From NCBI RefSeq assembly GCF_037126465.1, contig NC_088206.1:27716790-27780789 (forward strand): 64,000 nucleotides of DNA, in the 5' to 3' direction. A program made the position numbers and the translations under genes. The DNA comes from Ornithodoros turicata (Eukaryota > Arthropoda > Arachnida > Ixodida > Argasidae). Below the pieces are notes generated by a model that saw only the letters and a list, made by a program, of their open reading frames with translations, had not been told where the DNA came from and did no database searches. How positions within the stretch are numbered: the first letter of the stretch is position 1; every line of letters starts with the position of its first letter. This document shows positions 55,793-64,000 of the stretch, piece by piece.

Positions 55793-55913
55793 GTATGCCG
55801 GAAGGGGGCGGCACTGGAGGAAGATGAGCGAGCGAGCGGGTTCGCACGAGCAAATGAAAATAAACAGTTCTCCAGTAGAATACGGTCGGCGTCAGCCTCC
55901 TCTATCCTTAACA
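55787..55913 (+). repeat. BEL/Pao 3' LTR, 127 bp
   Basis: It starts TGTTGAGTATGCCGG and ends CTATCCTTAACA (TGTT...AACA), with AATAAA inside at about 55,860. A purine-rich GCGGGAGGA stands just upstream as polypurine tract. The LTR is very short for this group. Confidence 0.65.
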
Positions 55914-56457
55914 CGCGTTATTAAGAAAAGAAAGGGAAACTACACTAACCTCGACGCTTTGAAACGCTTTGAAAGAATAAATGAGAACATCACCTAGCTT
56001 CATCATTGTGTACTCTTCAATAGCTTAGCTGTATTATTCATGAATATCTGACTTGATCCGAAATGTTAACATGAAAGGGCATTCACGAGAAAGCACATCC
56101 GCGCGTCTATGGAGCACACAGCTGATTCCTGCTTGGGAATTATTGCTGTTTCTTTTTTCCCTCTGAGTATTGTGGATAACACAAAAGCTGGTTGTTATTG
56201 TCAGAGGATGAGCTCTACTGTACTGTGTACTTGAGGAACAGTGAATATCACACATGTCAGCCAGTGTCGTTTAGGGTAGTATGCTTGAGATCAGGTTTAG
56301 AAGATTTGTTTTCTTTTTTGTCTCAATCTACACCTTCCATAATAGTCATCCGATGCTCAACATTATATGCAGCTTTTTAAGCCTTGTATGCAGCTTTGGA
56401 ACCAAGGAAGACAAAAGCGCCCTTCTTCCCTGCCGAAACAACTTTATGAATACATAA

Positions 56458-56690
56458 TTATGGGCATCCCCTCTCTGTGTGAATGATATGCATTAACTGT
56501 TTCTCAGGAGGTATGTTGTAACACTTTGCTTCATTGTGCCTAAAGCGTAGTCGCAACTCTCTTATCGTCGCCACAACCTCAATCTCCAAAGCAGTACAAA
56601 ACCCAAGCACTTGGCGTTTGAGCAGCTCTTGAGATGCAGCAGGCAAGAGCTGAAGATCGCATGACTGCCGTGGTCTCTGGATGTAAAGAA
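56458..56690 (-). CDS. Unidentified ORF fragment
   Basis: The last 75 codons of a minus-strand ORF look coding (LLPAASQELLKRQVLGFCTA; VATIRELRLRFRHNEAKCYN). It is cut at about 56,690 by the LINE. No family was recognised. Confidence 0.3.
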
Positions 56691-58690
56691 AGCGTACGAC
56701 AGAGTTTTCTATAGTGCCATCATCGCGACACTGCAAGGAACTGGTGTCGGAGGCGCTCCCCTTCTTTGGATCCAGGACTTCCTGAGCGACCGCTTCTTGT
56801 TTGTTCGGACCACTGAGGGGGGCACTGACCCCCACCCTGTTAGCCGAGGCGTTCCTCAAGGAAGTGTGCTCAGCCCCCTGCTCATAAATGTCATCATGAC
56901 CTCTCTTCCTGCACTGGTGCCCCACCACACGCGTCTCACGCCATATGCCGACGACATCTGCTTATAGACATCTGCCGCTCGCCGCGACACCATTCAGCAT
57001 CGACTGCAGGGAGGTTTAGATATTATCGTCGCGTATCTCGCCGACCGCGGTCCCTCCGTTTCACTCAGCAAGATTGTGGCCATGGTGTTCACTCGTCGAT
57101 CACCCACGAGGTTCACCCACTTGTCATTGAAGGGTCCCCATTGCCATTTGTCTGGTACTGCAAGTACCTGGGCGTGGTACTCGACCGTGACCTTTCCTGG
57201 TCTCGCCACATTAAGACTCTCACCACCAAAATCAACAGCTATGTGGCGGTTCTTCGTTGCCTCGCTGGTTTGCGATGGGGCCCGTCCTTCTCTGACCTCC
57301 GCCGTGTCCACCAATCCCTCGTGCTGGGTTGTCTCCGGTATAGCCTTCCCATCTTGCATGGTATCAGCCGAAGCAGAAATCGAGATCTCCTCTTTAGCCA
57401 AGCCAGGAGCCTCCGCGTCTGCATGGGAGTCCCTTCGACTACCGAGACATACTCTGTCCTAGCCGAGGCATGCGAACCGCCGATCGATGTCCTGCGGGAC
57501 GGCGCAACCCTCCGCGTTCTCGCACGGTACCTTACTCGGCACCCTCTTCACTACCTTCGCCACGTCGACGAAGACTGCCCGGCCTCTGACTTCGGTCGTG
57601 CTCTCGTTCGCCTCAATGGGTCCGTCCCTGCACAGTTCTCCCCGCCGGTGCACGCCCCGGCGATGTGTACGCATGCAAGACCTGAGGTCTGTGCCAGTAT
57701 CCCAGGCCTCCAGAGGAAGAACGCAGTGCCTGTGACAGTAGCCCGCTAGCTCGCGCTCGAGCATCCGCAGAGGCGCGCCATCTATACTGACGGGTCGGTA
57801 GCGAATGAGTCATCGGCAGCGGCCTTCTACGTCTCGCAGGAAAACCGTGACATCGCCCTCCGACTTCCCTACACAGTGTCCTTCACGGATGCGGAGCTGC
57901 TCGGACTGCTTGCCGCTCTGCGGCACATCGCTGAATCTGTGCCTGATGCGTGGGTCGTCCTCACAGACAGCAAGGCGTCTTTGGCACTTCTGTCAGCATG
58001 CCACCTGACCGTCGTGAGTGATCTGCGTACCATGGTCCTTCAGGAGTACGCCAACTCTCCATGGTCGGCCAGCGTATCTGCCTTCAGTGGGTAACCCCCG
58101 GCCGGTGGGCGCGTATTTAGATCTGCTCTTTAGAGCAGAGCGCAGGGAGGAAAAGGACGCTGTTGATTGTAGGAGAGTGAGGAGGTAGACAGGAACGGCG
58201 TATACCCGGGCATGGAGGGCTACACGGAAACGCTGTGCTGACGTAGCTGCGAGACGCGACGCGCTTGACGCGGCCACGCCGGTGCCCCTACTGCCGCTCC
58301 CGGTGTCTGCGTGTCGCCAGCTAATACGGCGTCTCTGTGGCGACGGCACCAGCCTGTTTCTGGTAGACGCTATTAGAGCTCATGCATTCCTGCAGTCCAT
58401 CGACCCCTCACTGGAGTTTGTCATCGGCAACCCGCGAGGAGGAGTCCCTTCTACATCGTCTTCGGCTGAACGTTGCCCTCACTCGCTCACTCCTGTTCAA
58501 AATGGGCCGCGTCCCATCTCCCACTTGCCCCTGCTGCGCCGTAGAAGACGATATCTCTCATCAGCTCCTCCACTGTCAGCGTCACCACCATCATCGGGCC
58601 GTGCTCAGGCAACACCTCGGAGCTTGGGTGCACGCACGGACGGACAGACGTTTCTCTCGCAACACTCCTTGGCCCCGTGCAGCGAGCTAG
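56690..58690 (+). pseudogene. LINE ORF2: reverse transcriptase and RNase H
   Basis: Motif A is SLDVKKAYDRVFYSAI, followed by RGVPQGSVLSPLL and PYADDICL; a TAG at about 56,966 replaces the Trp codon expected after motif C. 57,141-57,749 gives YCKYLGVVLDRDLSW and QARSLRVCMGVPSTT. RNase H follows at 57,780-58,060 (IYTDGS, AELLGLLAAL, VVLTDSKAS: Asp, Glu, Asp of the active site). At 58,400-58,640 NVALTRSLLFKMGRVPSPTC and CPCCAVEDDISHQLLHC form the C-terminal zinc-like motif. Several frame changes. Confidence 0.88.
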
Positions 58691-58940
58691 GCAGTGGAGT
58701 GTCACAAAAGCGGTGCTCTGCTTTCTGCGTGACACCGGTCTCCTGGGCTCCCTGTGACCCGAGTGTCTTTTTCATTTTTTTTCTTCTTGCTTTTATTTAT
58801 TTATTTATTTATTTGTCTTTTTGTTATTTCTTTCGCTTTTCTTTTTTTTGTTGAGGGAATAGCAAGCCTGCGTGCTGCATGGCTGACCTTTCGCCGTTAT
58901 TTTTTTCTTTTTCCTTTTTCTGCCAATAAACCCTCACACA
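56690..58940 (+). mobile_element. 5'-truncated LINE with RNase H (I/LOA/R1-like)
   Basis: The order is reverse transcriptase, thumb region, RNase H, C-terminal zinc-like region, then a 3' UTR with TTTA microsatellite and AATAAA at about 58,925. The 5' end of the copy is near 56,690. Confidence 0.85.
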
Positions 58941-59561
58941 CACTTAGCATTTCAACATTTAAGTACTATAAAGTCAAAGAAACAGGGATAGAAAAACAAC
59001 TATAGAAAAATCAAATAACCATTTCCTGGGCAGTTGCGACACCTCTGGAACAACAAAATAGCATATATCTCAAAAATCACAGTTTGAAATCCTAGCTCCT
59101 ATTTAAGATATCTGGGGTATGGTGGGTGCCACTATTTACACACGGCTTTGTCGTGGAAAGATTTGCTGAAGTTTGCATCTATGTACTAGCCACTAAGCCT
59201 GATGAAATTACCTGTCGTGGCAATAGTTACTGAATGTACTATACAGAGATTCTGAAAGTAAAGAGGTACTACATAAAAAAGGGCGCAAAAAGTAAATCAA
59301 AAGCTGACACATCTAAACTTCAAAGAAATCCTGGTGCTTTCACGTGGCTACTCAAGACTCAGTCCTGGATCAGATCCCTCTAGAAAACGGCTTTTCTTAG
59401 CATCAATGAGTGATTCCCTTGAAAGCCCCAACTGTGAAGCACTACTCACTGGCTTGGTGGCAAGCGTGCTTGGGAGCAAGGAGCATCTCTCGACAGTCTT
59501 ATGAAGAAGGGTGTCAACATAACCTGTCGAGGCACAACATCTCGTATTGCTTTCAGTAAGT
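58941..59561. other. No confident gene
   Basis: No domain-bearing ORF or clear repeat was seen. Confidence 0.4.
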
Positions 59562-60907
59562 ACACTCTCGGAAAAGCAACTCTTAAAATAACTCTTACTC
59601 CGTGTATTACTCTTAGTAACCGTAATATGCGACGCGGACGCCCACTGCCCTATCCGTTATCATGTATTTTACTTGTAGTATCCGTTAAAACCCGCACTCT
59701 ATTCGTTAAGGCACTTGTTTTCACCGTCATTTCTGCATTTACCCTTAGAAATTGACGCATAGAATTTCCCCTTGACCGATAAACCAACCTCGGACTCATC
59801 ACTCACTGCTTTTACGCTTATTCTTAATTAACCTTGCCAAAAAAAGAAAACAAGAAAGTCTGGCTGTGCGTGCACAGTTTGGACGCAGGCTTTCTCGATT
59901 GGATCTTCCGCGTCTCGAGCAACCCAAAGTTTTCGGCTGCGGTCGCTAGATAGGGTTTTGACATAGGGAACACGACCGTATGGGGGGCGGTCGCTCCCCC
60001 CCCCCCTTAAATCCGCCACTGCTCAGGTGTGTACTCTGCTCGCGCTCGTACTACTACGCGACCGCTCGACGATGTTTATCAAATGGCCACTAGGGCCACT
60101 CCGTTTTTTCCACCACTTTTTTCGTTTTTACGTTACACGGCTGTTTTACATTTAGACTCCCGAGCCTGGACTTCAAGAGCGGCGTGAAGCAGGTGCATGT
60201 GCCGTGAAGTAGAGGGCGTTCAGGAGGTGAGTTTTGCAGATTTTTCGCAGAACCATGTGGGTGAGCCCTACCGATTTCTTGTTTTATTCGGTGTGAATGC
60301 CCCTCGTTGTTATTCAGAGCACAGGTGATGGTTGTACAAGCGCCAGTGGAGAGATAGCACAAACAATATCAACGTATTTAGTCGGTCAGCTGCGAGGACG
60401 CTGTCCAAACTGCGACTGTTCGGGATACCTGCGGGCTGCTGTAGACGCGTTTGCCTATGCTAAATGCCCCCCCCCCCCCCTGGCTGGAGTTTCATGTGTG
60501 GCCACCCACCAGCAGACCACGGTCTTGTAGGTGAGTTACCCTTCATTTCACTGAGTCTTGAATGAGTCTTCAATTTCAGTAATGATACTTTTTATTATCA
60601 AAGTATAGGTGCAGCTGTTGCATCGGTTCGTCTAATTGCCCTGATGCAATTGCCGATTTCAGAACCAAGATGGAACGCATGAGGTGGCAACAAACGTTCC
60701 TTCTTCGGAGGTCGTCCTACTTTGTTGGCGCTGCAGCCGATGCGAGCGCAAGAGGAGCCCGATGTTGCTTAAAATAAAAGTATGAAAATGAACGATTCGT
60801 GACCCTTACTATCCGTCATCGCCCCAAGCGTAAGGTGATGACACGCGGTCAAGAGCGGTCAAGAATCGAACGCTTACTTTTACTATCCGTTGCTTTTCCG
60901 AGAGTGT
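59562..60907. mobile_element. 1.35-kb DNA element with 19-bp terminal inverted repeats
   Basis: ACACTCTCGGAAAAGCAAC (59,562-59,580) is the exact inverse of 60,889-60,907. Words like TATCCGTTA and its variants recur just inside both ends. No clear target duplication was found, and no transposase is encoded. A second transposon end is nested at about 60,007-60,021. Confidence 0.7.
59835..60021 (-). mobile_element. hAT-type end nested in the 1.35-kb element
   Basis: On the minus strand CAGTGGCGGATTTAAGGGGG (starting 60,021) is a common hAT-type terminus. The other end is not evident; the left limit at about 59,835 is a guess. Confidence 0.35.
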
Positions 60908-60909
60908 TC

Positions 60910-61275
60910 ACTGGAACATTGTTCATAGAAGCAACGGCCATGCGTGTTGGGAAGGCATGCTAAAGTTGCCTGAGGCAGTGCTTCCCGAACTGGAAGTAAG
61001 GGTCAAAGAGTATCTTGTGAGAGGGACAGCGGCAGTGTCCGGAGAAAACACTTCAGGAATTTTGCACAGGTTTGGGGGTCACACCTTTTGCAACTTTTTA
61101 TGGACAGCAGGGTGTGGGAAACACTGACCTCAGATGTATGAATTCTTCTTGTTATTTCCAACTGGGTACCCATGTTCTAGTAATATGAAAAAGCTATAGC
61201 TCTCTGGCAGGAAATTGCTAATTAATCTGAATGCGTTTTGTGGAAACAGGTTCCAACTGTTGTGGTCCTAAGGAC
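60910..61275. other. No confident gene
   Basis: A plus-strand stretch at about 60,960-61,140 looks weakly coding but shows no known domain. Confidence 0.3.
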
Positions 61276-61279
61276 GAAA

Positions 61280-61518
61280 CTGTCAGCTAGAGTTGCTACA
61301 GGGCAAGCAAGTGAGTCAGACACGACCAACCATCTGCTCTGGTCCACACGCACTTCATTATCCTTCACCAGGACCATTTATTTTCGTCAACGTCAATATA
61401 GCGACAAAGAAATATAAGCGATAACCGATAATATATCAAAGAGCAAGACTACTACAAAAGGAAAGACAAAAGGATTTGCGCTCAACGCAAAAAAAAAAGA
61501 ACTGTTCGGTTTAACACA
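61280..61518 (-). repeat. Probable copia LTR
   Basis: On the minus strand a purine-rich CAAGGAGGCG is followed by TGTGTTAAACCGAACAG at 61,518, with AAATAAATGG at about 61,373. This is the expected LTR place after the copia RNase H. The far end near 61,280 is uncertain. Confidence 0.45.
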
Positions 61519-61542
61519 CGCCTCCTTGCGTCAAGCAAATCC

Positions 61543-62215
61543 TCAGGAGGAGCTGAAAGACACAAAAAGAATACCTTCCAAACCAAATCCCTTTGCGCAC
61601 ACTAGGTTCTTTGCATTTGGAACGGATGTGGTCAGTGAATCCGCAATCATGTCTCTAGTTGGCAAAAACTCCACTGGCAAAAAAGTACTTGCGGTTAATG
61701 TGTTTCCTTTTTTTTTGGGGGGGGGGGGTGGCAATATGTTTAATGCAAAGAAAAAAGGAGAAGGGGAAAAAGGGAAGGGGATGTGTGTTGTTCGCTGATG
61801 GCACATTGGATTTTCGCCTATTTTTATAGCAGATTGGTTGTCGCACCTAACCTCCACGGTGTCCGTGCCGTATTGGCTGAATCGTAGTTCGCTCGCGAAG
61901 GTCGGAATCCATTTTCCCTCTTTCACAGCTTCGACAAGCGCAACATGCTCCGCCTCACAAGGCGATAATGCAATCAGATGCTGTTTTGACGATTTCCAGC
62001 TAATGGCGCCCTGAGCCATGGTGTGAACATAGGCACCTCTTGATTTCCCCGTACCATACTCGTTCCAGCTAGCATCAGAATATCCGATAATGGCTTGGAT
62101 GCTCTATACATTATACCGTCGTCACGAGTTCCTTTCAGATAACGGAGCACCATCTTTCCCATTTCCCAGAGGTTGTTGGTGTAACAAAGATTGAACTGAG
62201 AGCGGAGAGTCCTTC
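61543..62215 (-). pseudogene. Ty1/copia RNase H end of pol
   Basis: Two frames give MVLRYLKGTRDDGIMY (about 62,150) and ISWKSSKQHLIALSPCEAEH (about 62,000), then VRCDNQSAIKIGENP (about 61,840) and FLPTRDMIADSLTTSVP (about 61,660). The order is that of copia RNase H. A low-complexity G/A-rich stretch at about 61,700-61,790 replaces the usual sequence between the last two blocks. A frame change is needed near 62,030-62,060. The LINE at 62,249 cuts the upstream part. Confidence 0.85.
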
Positions 62216-62248
62216 CCAGAGTCGTTTGGTTTTGGACATATAATTGTT

Positions 62249-64000
62249 TTGCCCAAGAATAGTGGTGACCATGCTGACCCAGAAAATTGGTGGCCCATTA
62301 CTCTCCTGAACTGTGACTATAAGTTCCTGACCGCGATATTGGCCAAGCGAATCCAGAGTGTCTTGCCATCCGTCATACATCCTTCACAAACGTGCTGTGT
62401 GCCAGGTAGGAGTATGTATGACACTCTTTCTGGTTTGCGCGACATTCTGCGTTATGCTACGGCTACGTCTGTGTCATCGCGGGGCTGCTTGTTATCACTC
62501 GACCAGGCGAAAGCTTTTGATCGTGTCGAGCATGCGTACATGCTCGCTGTGCTTCAGGCGTACGGGTTTCCGTCATGGATCTGTGGTGTCATTAGACGAC
62601 TGTACAACCACCACCGTAGCCGCATCTTCATGCTGCACCGCTTCTCTGATGAGTTCACCGTAACCAGAGGTGTCCGACAGGGCTGCCCTCTTTCTCCCGC
62701 CTTGTTTACACTGGTTATTGACCCTCTTCTATGGGCCATCGATACAGACGCGCACATTCGCGGCATCCCGCTTCCAATCTCTGGAACGTGGAAGGTGGCT
62801 GCTTACGCAGATGACGTTACGGTCCTACTGCGTGATGCTGGTTCGGTTGATGAGGTCCTACGCGTCTATGATGCATATGCAGTCATCTCGGGAGGGTTAC
62901 TCAACTATCGGAAGACCAAGCTGATGCCTCTCGGAGATTGGGCTTCCTATTCGTTACTGCCCTTCTCATGCGCTACATCCCTTAAAATATTAGGTGTTGT
63001 GTTCGATCGTCACGGTCCTACGACCTCAAACTGGACGACTGCACTGCAAGATCTCTGCTCCAGGTGTAAAGCTTCTGATGCATACGCGCTGTCCTATCTA
63101 GAGCGTGCATATCTGGCTCGGAGTGTCTTCTGTGGCCGGTAGTGGCATCTGAGCCACGTTATAGTTGCGCCTCATTCCGTAGTCATACCTGCTCATACTG
63201 ACCTTCTGTCCTTCCTTTGGAGGAAGCGGCGAGGTAGGCCACTAGCTCGTACTCTGCTATGTTTTCCTCTGTCTCAGGGTGGACTGGCCCTACCTGACAT
63301 AAGCCTGATGAGCAAAGGGATTGCCATGAACACCGTCCTGCGGGTACTTCGTGGGGAGCCATCGCCAACGCAAGTGCTCCTAAAGTACTGGATGGGTCCA
63401 TTAGCGCGAGACCTTTTGCCAGAGGCATATGATCCATCATTCCCAGCGGCGCGATCTCCGCAGCGTTTCCATGCTACTGTTCATGCTTATCATCGTAAAC
63501 TGGAGTCTCTCTCTGTGTCCGTGAGTGCCCCATCACGAATGTCCCAAGCAGTTTTATGGAGCGAAGTGCAGGTCAGCGCAAACTGGATTGGACGCCTTCA
63601 GCAGGTTAGAACAGTTCCATGGGCGTCAGCCATAGGTTCGTGGCTCCTTGCTCCCTTGCGTGACGTGGTGTGGAACTTTGCATGGGGCATCCATCCCACG
63701 CGGGACCGCCTTCAGACATGGAACTTGACCCCGACGGACAATTGCCCGTACTGCAATTGTGTCGAGACGAACTACCACGTGCTTTTTGACTGTCGGATTG
63801 CAAGAATTTTTTGGCAATTGGCTCGGCGGCATACGAACATTATATGCCCAGTGCCCTTACATCGTCGACAGTCCTGCCACCGGATTAGCGCACTTTTAAC
63901 GGCTTGCGGGGCACAGGTTCTGTGGGCAGCGCGCTGCAAAGCTGTGGCACAACGTCTGCGCAACATCCCTGTTTTCCTATTGGTGCGGAAATTGAGAGTT
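62249..64000 (+). pseudogene. L1/Tx1-like LINE ORF2, one in-frame stop, runs off the edge
   Basis: The frame opens in the reverse transcriptase (WWPITLLNCDYKFLTAILAK; usual Arg is Trp). It has motif A LLSLDQAKAFDRVEH, VRQGCPLSPALF, and motif C AYADDVTVLL (about 62,800). A single TAG at 63,140-63,142 interrupts it; the same frame then stays open to the window end. That stretch includes LSQGGLALPDI (about 63,280) and a zinc-like CPYCNCVETNYHVLFDC motif (about 63,740-63,790). The copy is 5'-truncated at about 62,240. Confidence 0.9.

Larger units (their letters stand above)
54742..55913 (+). mobile_element. BEL/Pao LTR retrotransposon, 3' part
   Basis: The end of the polyprotein (integrase) is followed by a short LTR. 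Reverse transcriptase and the 5' LTR are missing. Confidence 0.88.

Noticed and set aside
58282..58854. 190-codon plus-strand ORF
   Set aside because: It lies out of frame with the LINE C-terminal zinc-like motif and ends in the poly-T microsatellite; low-complexity chance ORF.

Overview
The window is eukaryotic nuclear DNA from an arthropod, most likely a tick (Ixodida). The reasons are densely nested transposons of many classes (CR1-like, L1/Tx1-like and RNase H-bearing LINEs, a Penelope-like element, BEL/Pao, copia, probable gypsy, hAT, MITEs, a tRNA-derived SINE), GT-AG splice signals, AATAAA signals, and no operons, rRNA or tRNA genes. Genus cannot be fixed from the sequence alone. Almost every element gene is broken by stops or frameshifts. 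Only short pieces look like host genes: a first coding exon with a CpG-rich promoter at 32.77-32.99 kb and a broken P2X7-type domain gene at 52.2-52.7 kb.

The centrepiece is a complete Polinton/Maverick element at 11,642-26,880 (15.24 kb). It is flanked by a perfect 6-bp target-site duplication (GATACA), begins with AG and ends with CT, and has long terminal inverted repeats (604 bp left, 701 bp right). From its right end, on the minus strand, it encodes a small unknown ORF, the packaging ATPase, a small hydrophobic/basic virion-type protein, a conserved protein of unknown function, a retroviral-like integrase, the penton-type minor capsid protein (intact), a small basic protein, the double jelly-roll major capsid protein, an adenovirus-type cysteine protease, family-B DNA polymerase and a small secreted Cys-rich protein. 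One small ORF (19,620) runs the other way. Between the diverging polymerase and this ORF lies a 2.8-kb array of about 23 copies of a 119-bp unit. Replication (PolB), integration (integrase) and virion (capsids, protease, ATPase) functions are all represented. All of these except the penton, the conserved unknown protein, the small + strand ORF and the secreted-protein ORF carry at least one frameshift or stop; the small ORF at the right end cannot be judged.

The Polinton sits in an AT-rich block (about 8.35-11.6 kb and 26.9-28.1 kb) that carries its own repeats and decayed, unidentified ORFs.

Layout: 0-2.2 kb CR1-like LINE (minus); 3.2-4.15 kb AAGTGG repeats and a hAT remnant; 5.4-6.9 kb LTR end with primer-binding site and decayed ORFs; 8.35-11.6 kb AT-rich block; 11.6-26.9 kb Polinton; 29.1-31.05 kb head-to-head Penelope-like copies, one interrupted by a 923-bp MITE; 32.8 kb host exon; 33.2-34.2 kb complete decayed hAT with 8-bp target duplication; 34.4-36.6 kb Buster/Charlie-like hAT; 36.7-37 kb SINE; 42.7 and 49.5 kb MITEs; 44-48.3 kb L1/Tx1-like LINE; 52.2 kb P2X7-like pseudogene; 54.7-55.9 kb BEL/Pao 3' end with short LTR; 56.7-58.9 kb LINE with RNase H; 59.56-60.9 kb TIR element; 61.3-62.2 kb copia remnant; 62.25-64 kb second L1/Tx1-like LINE running off the window.
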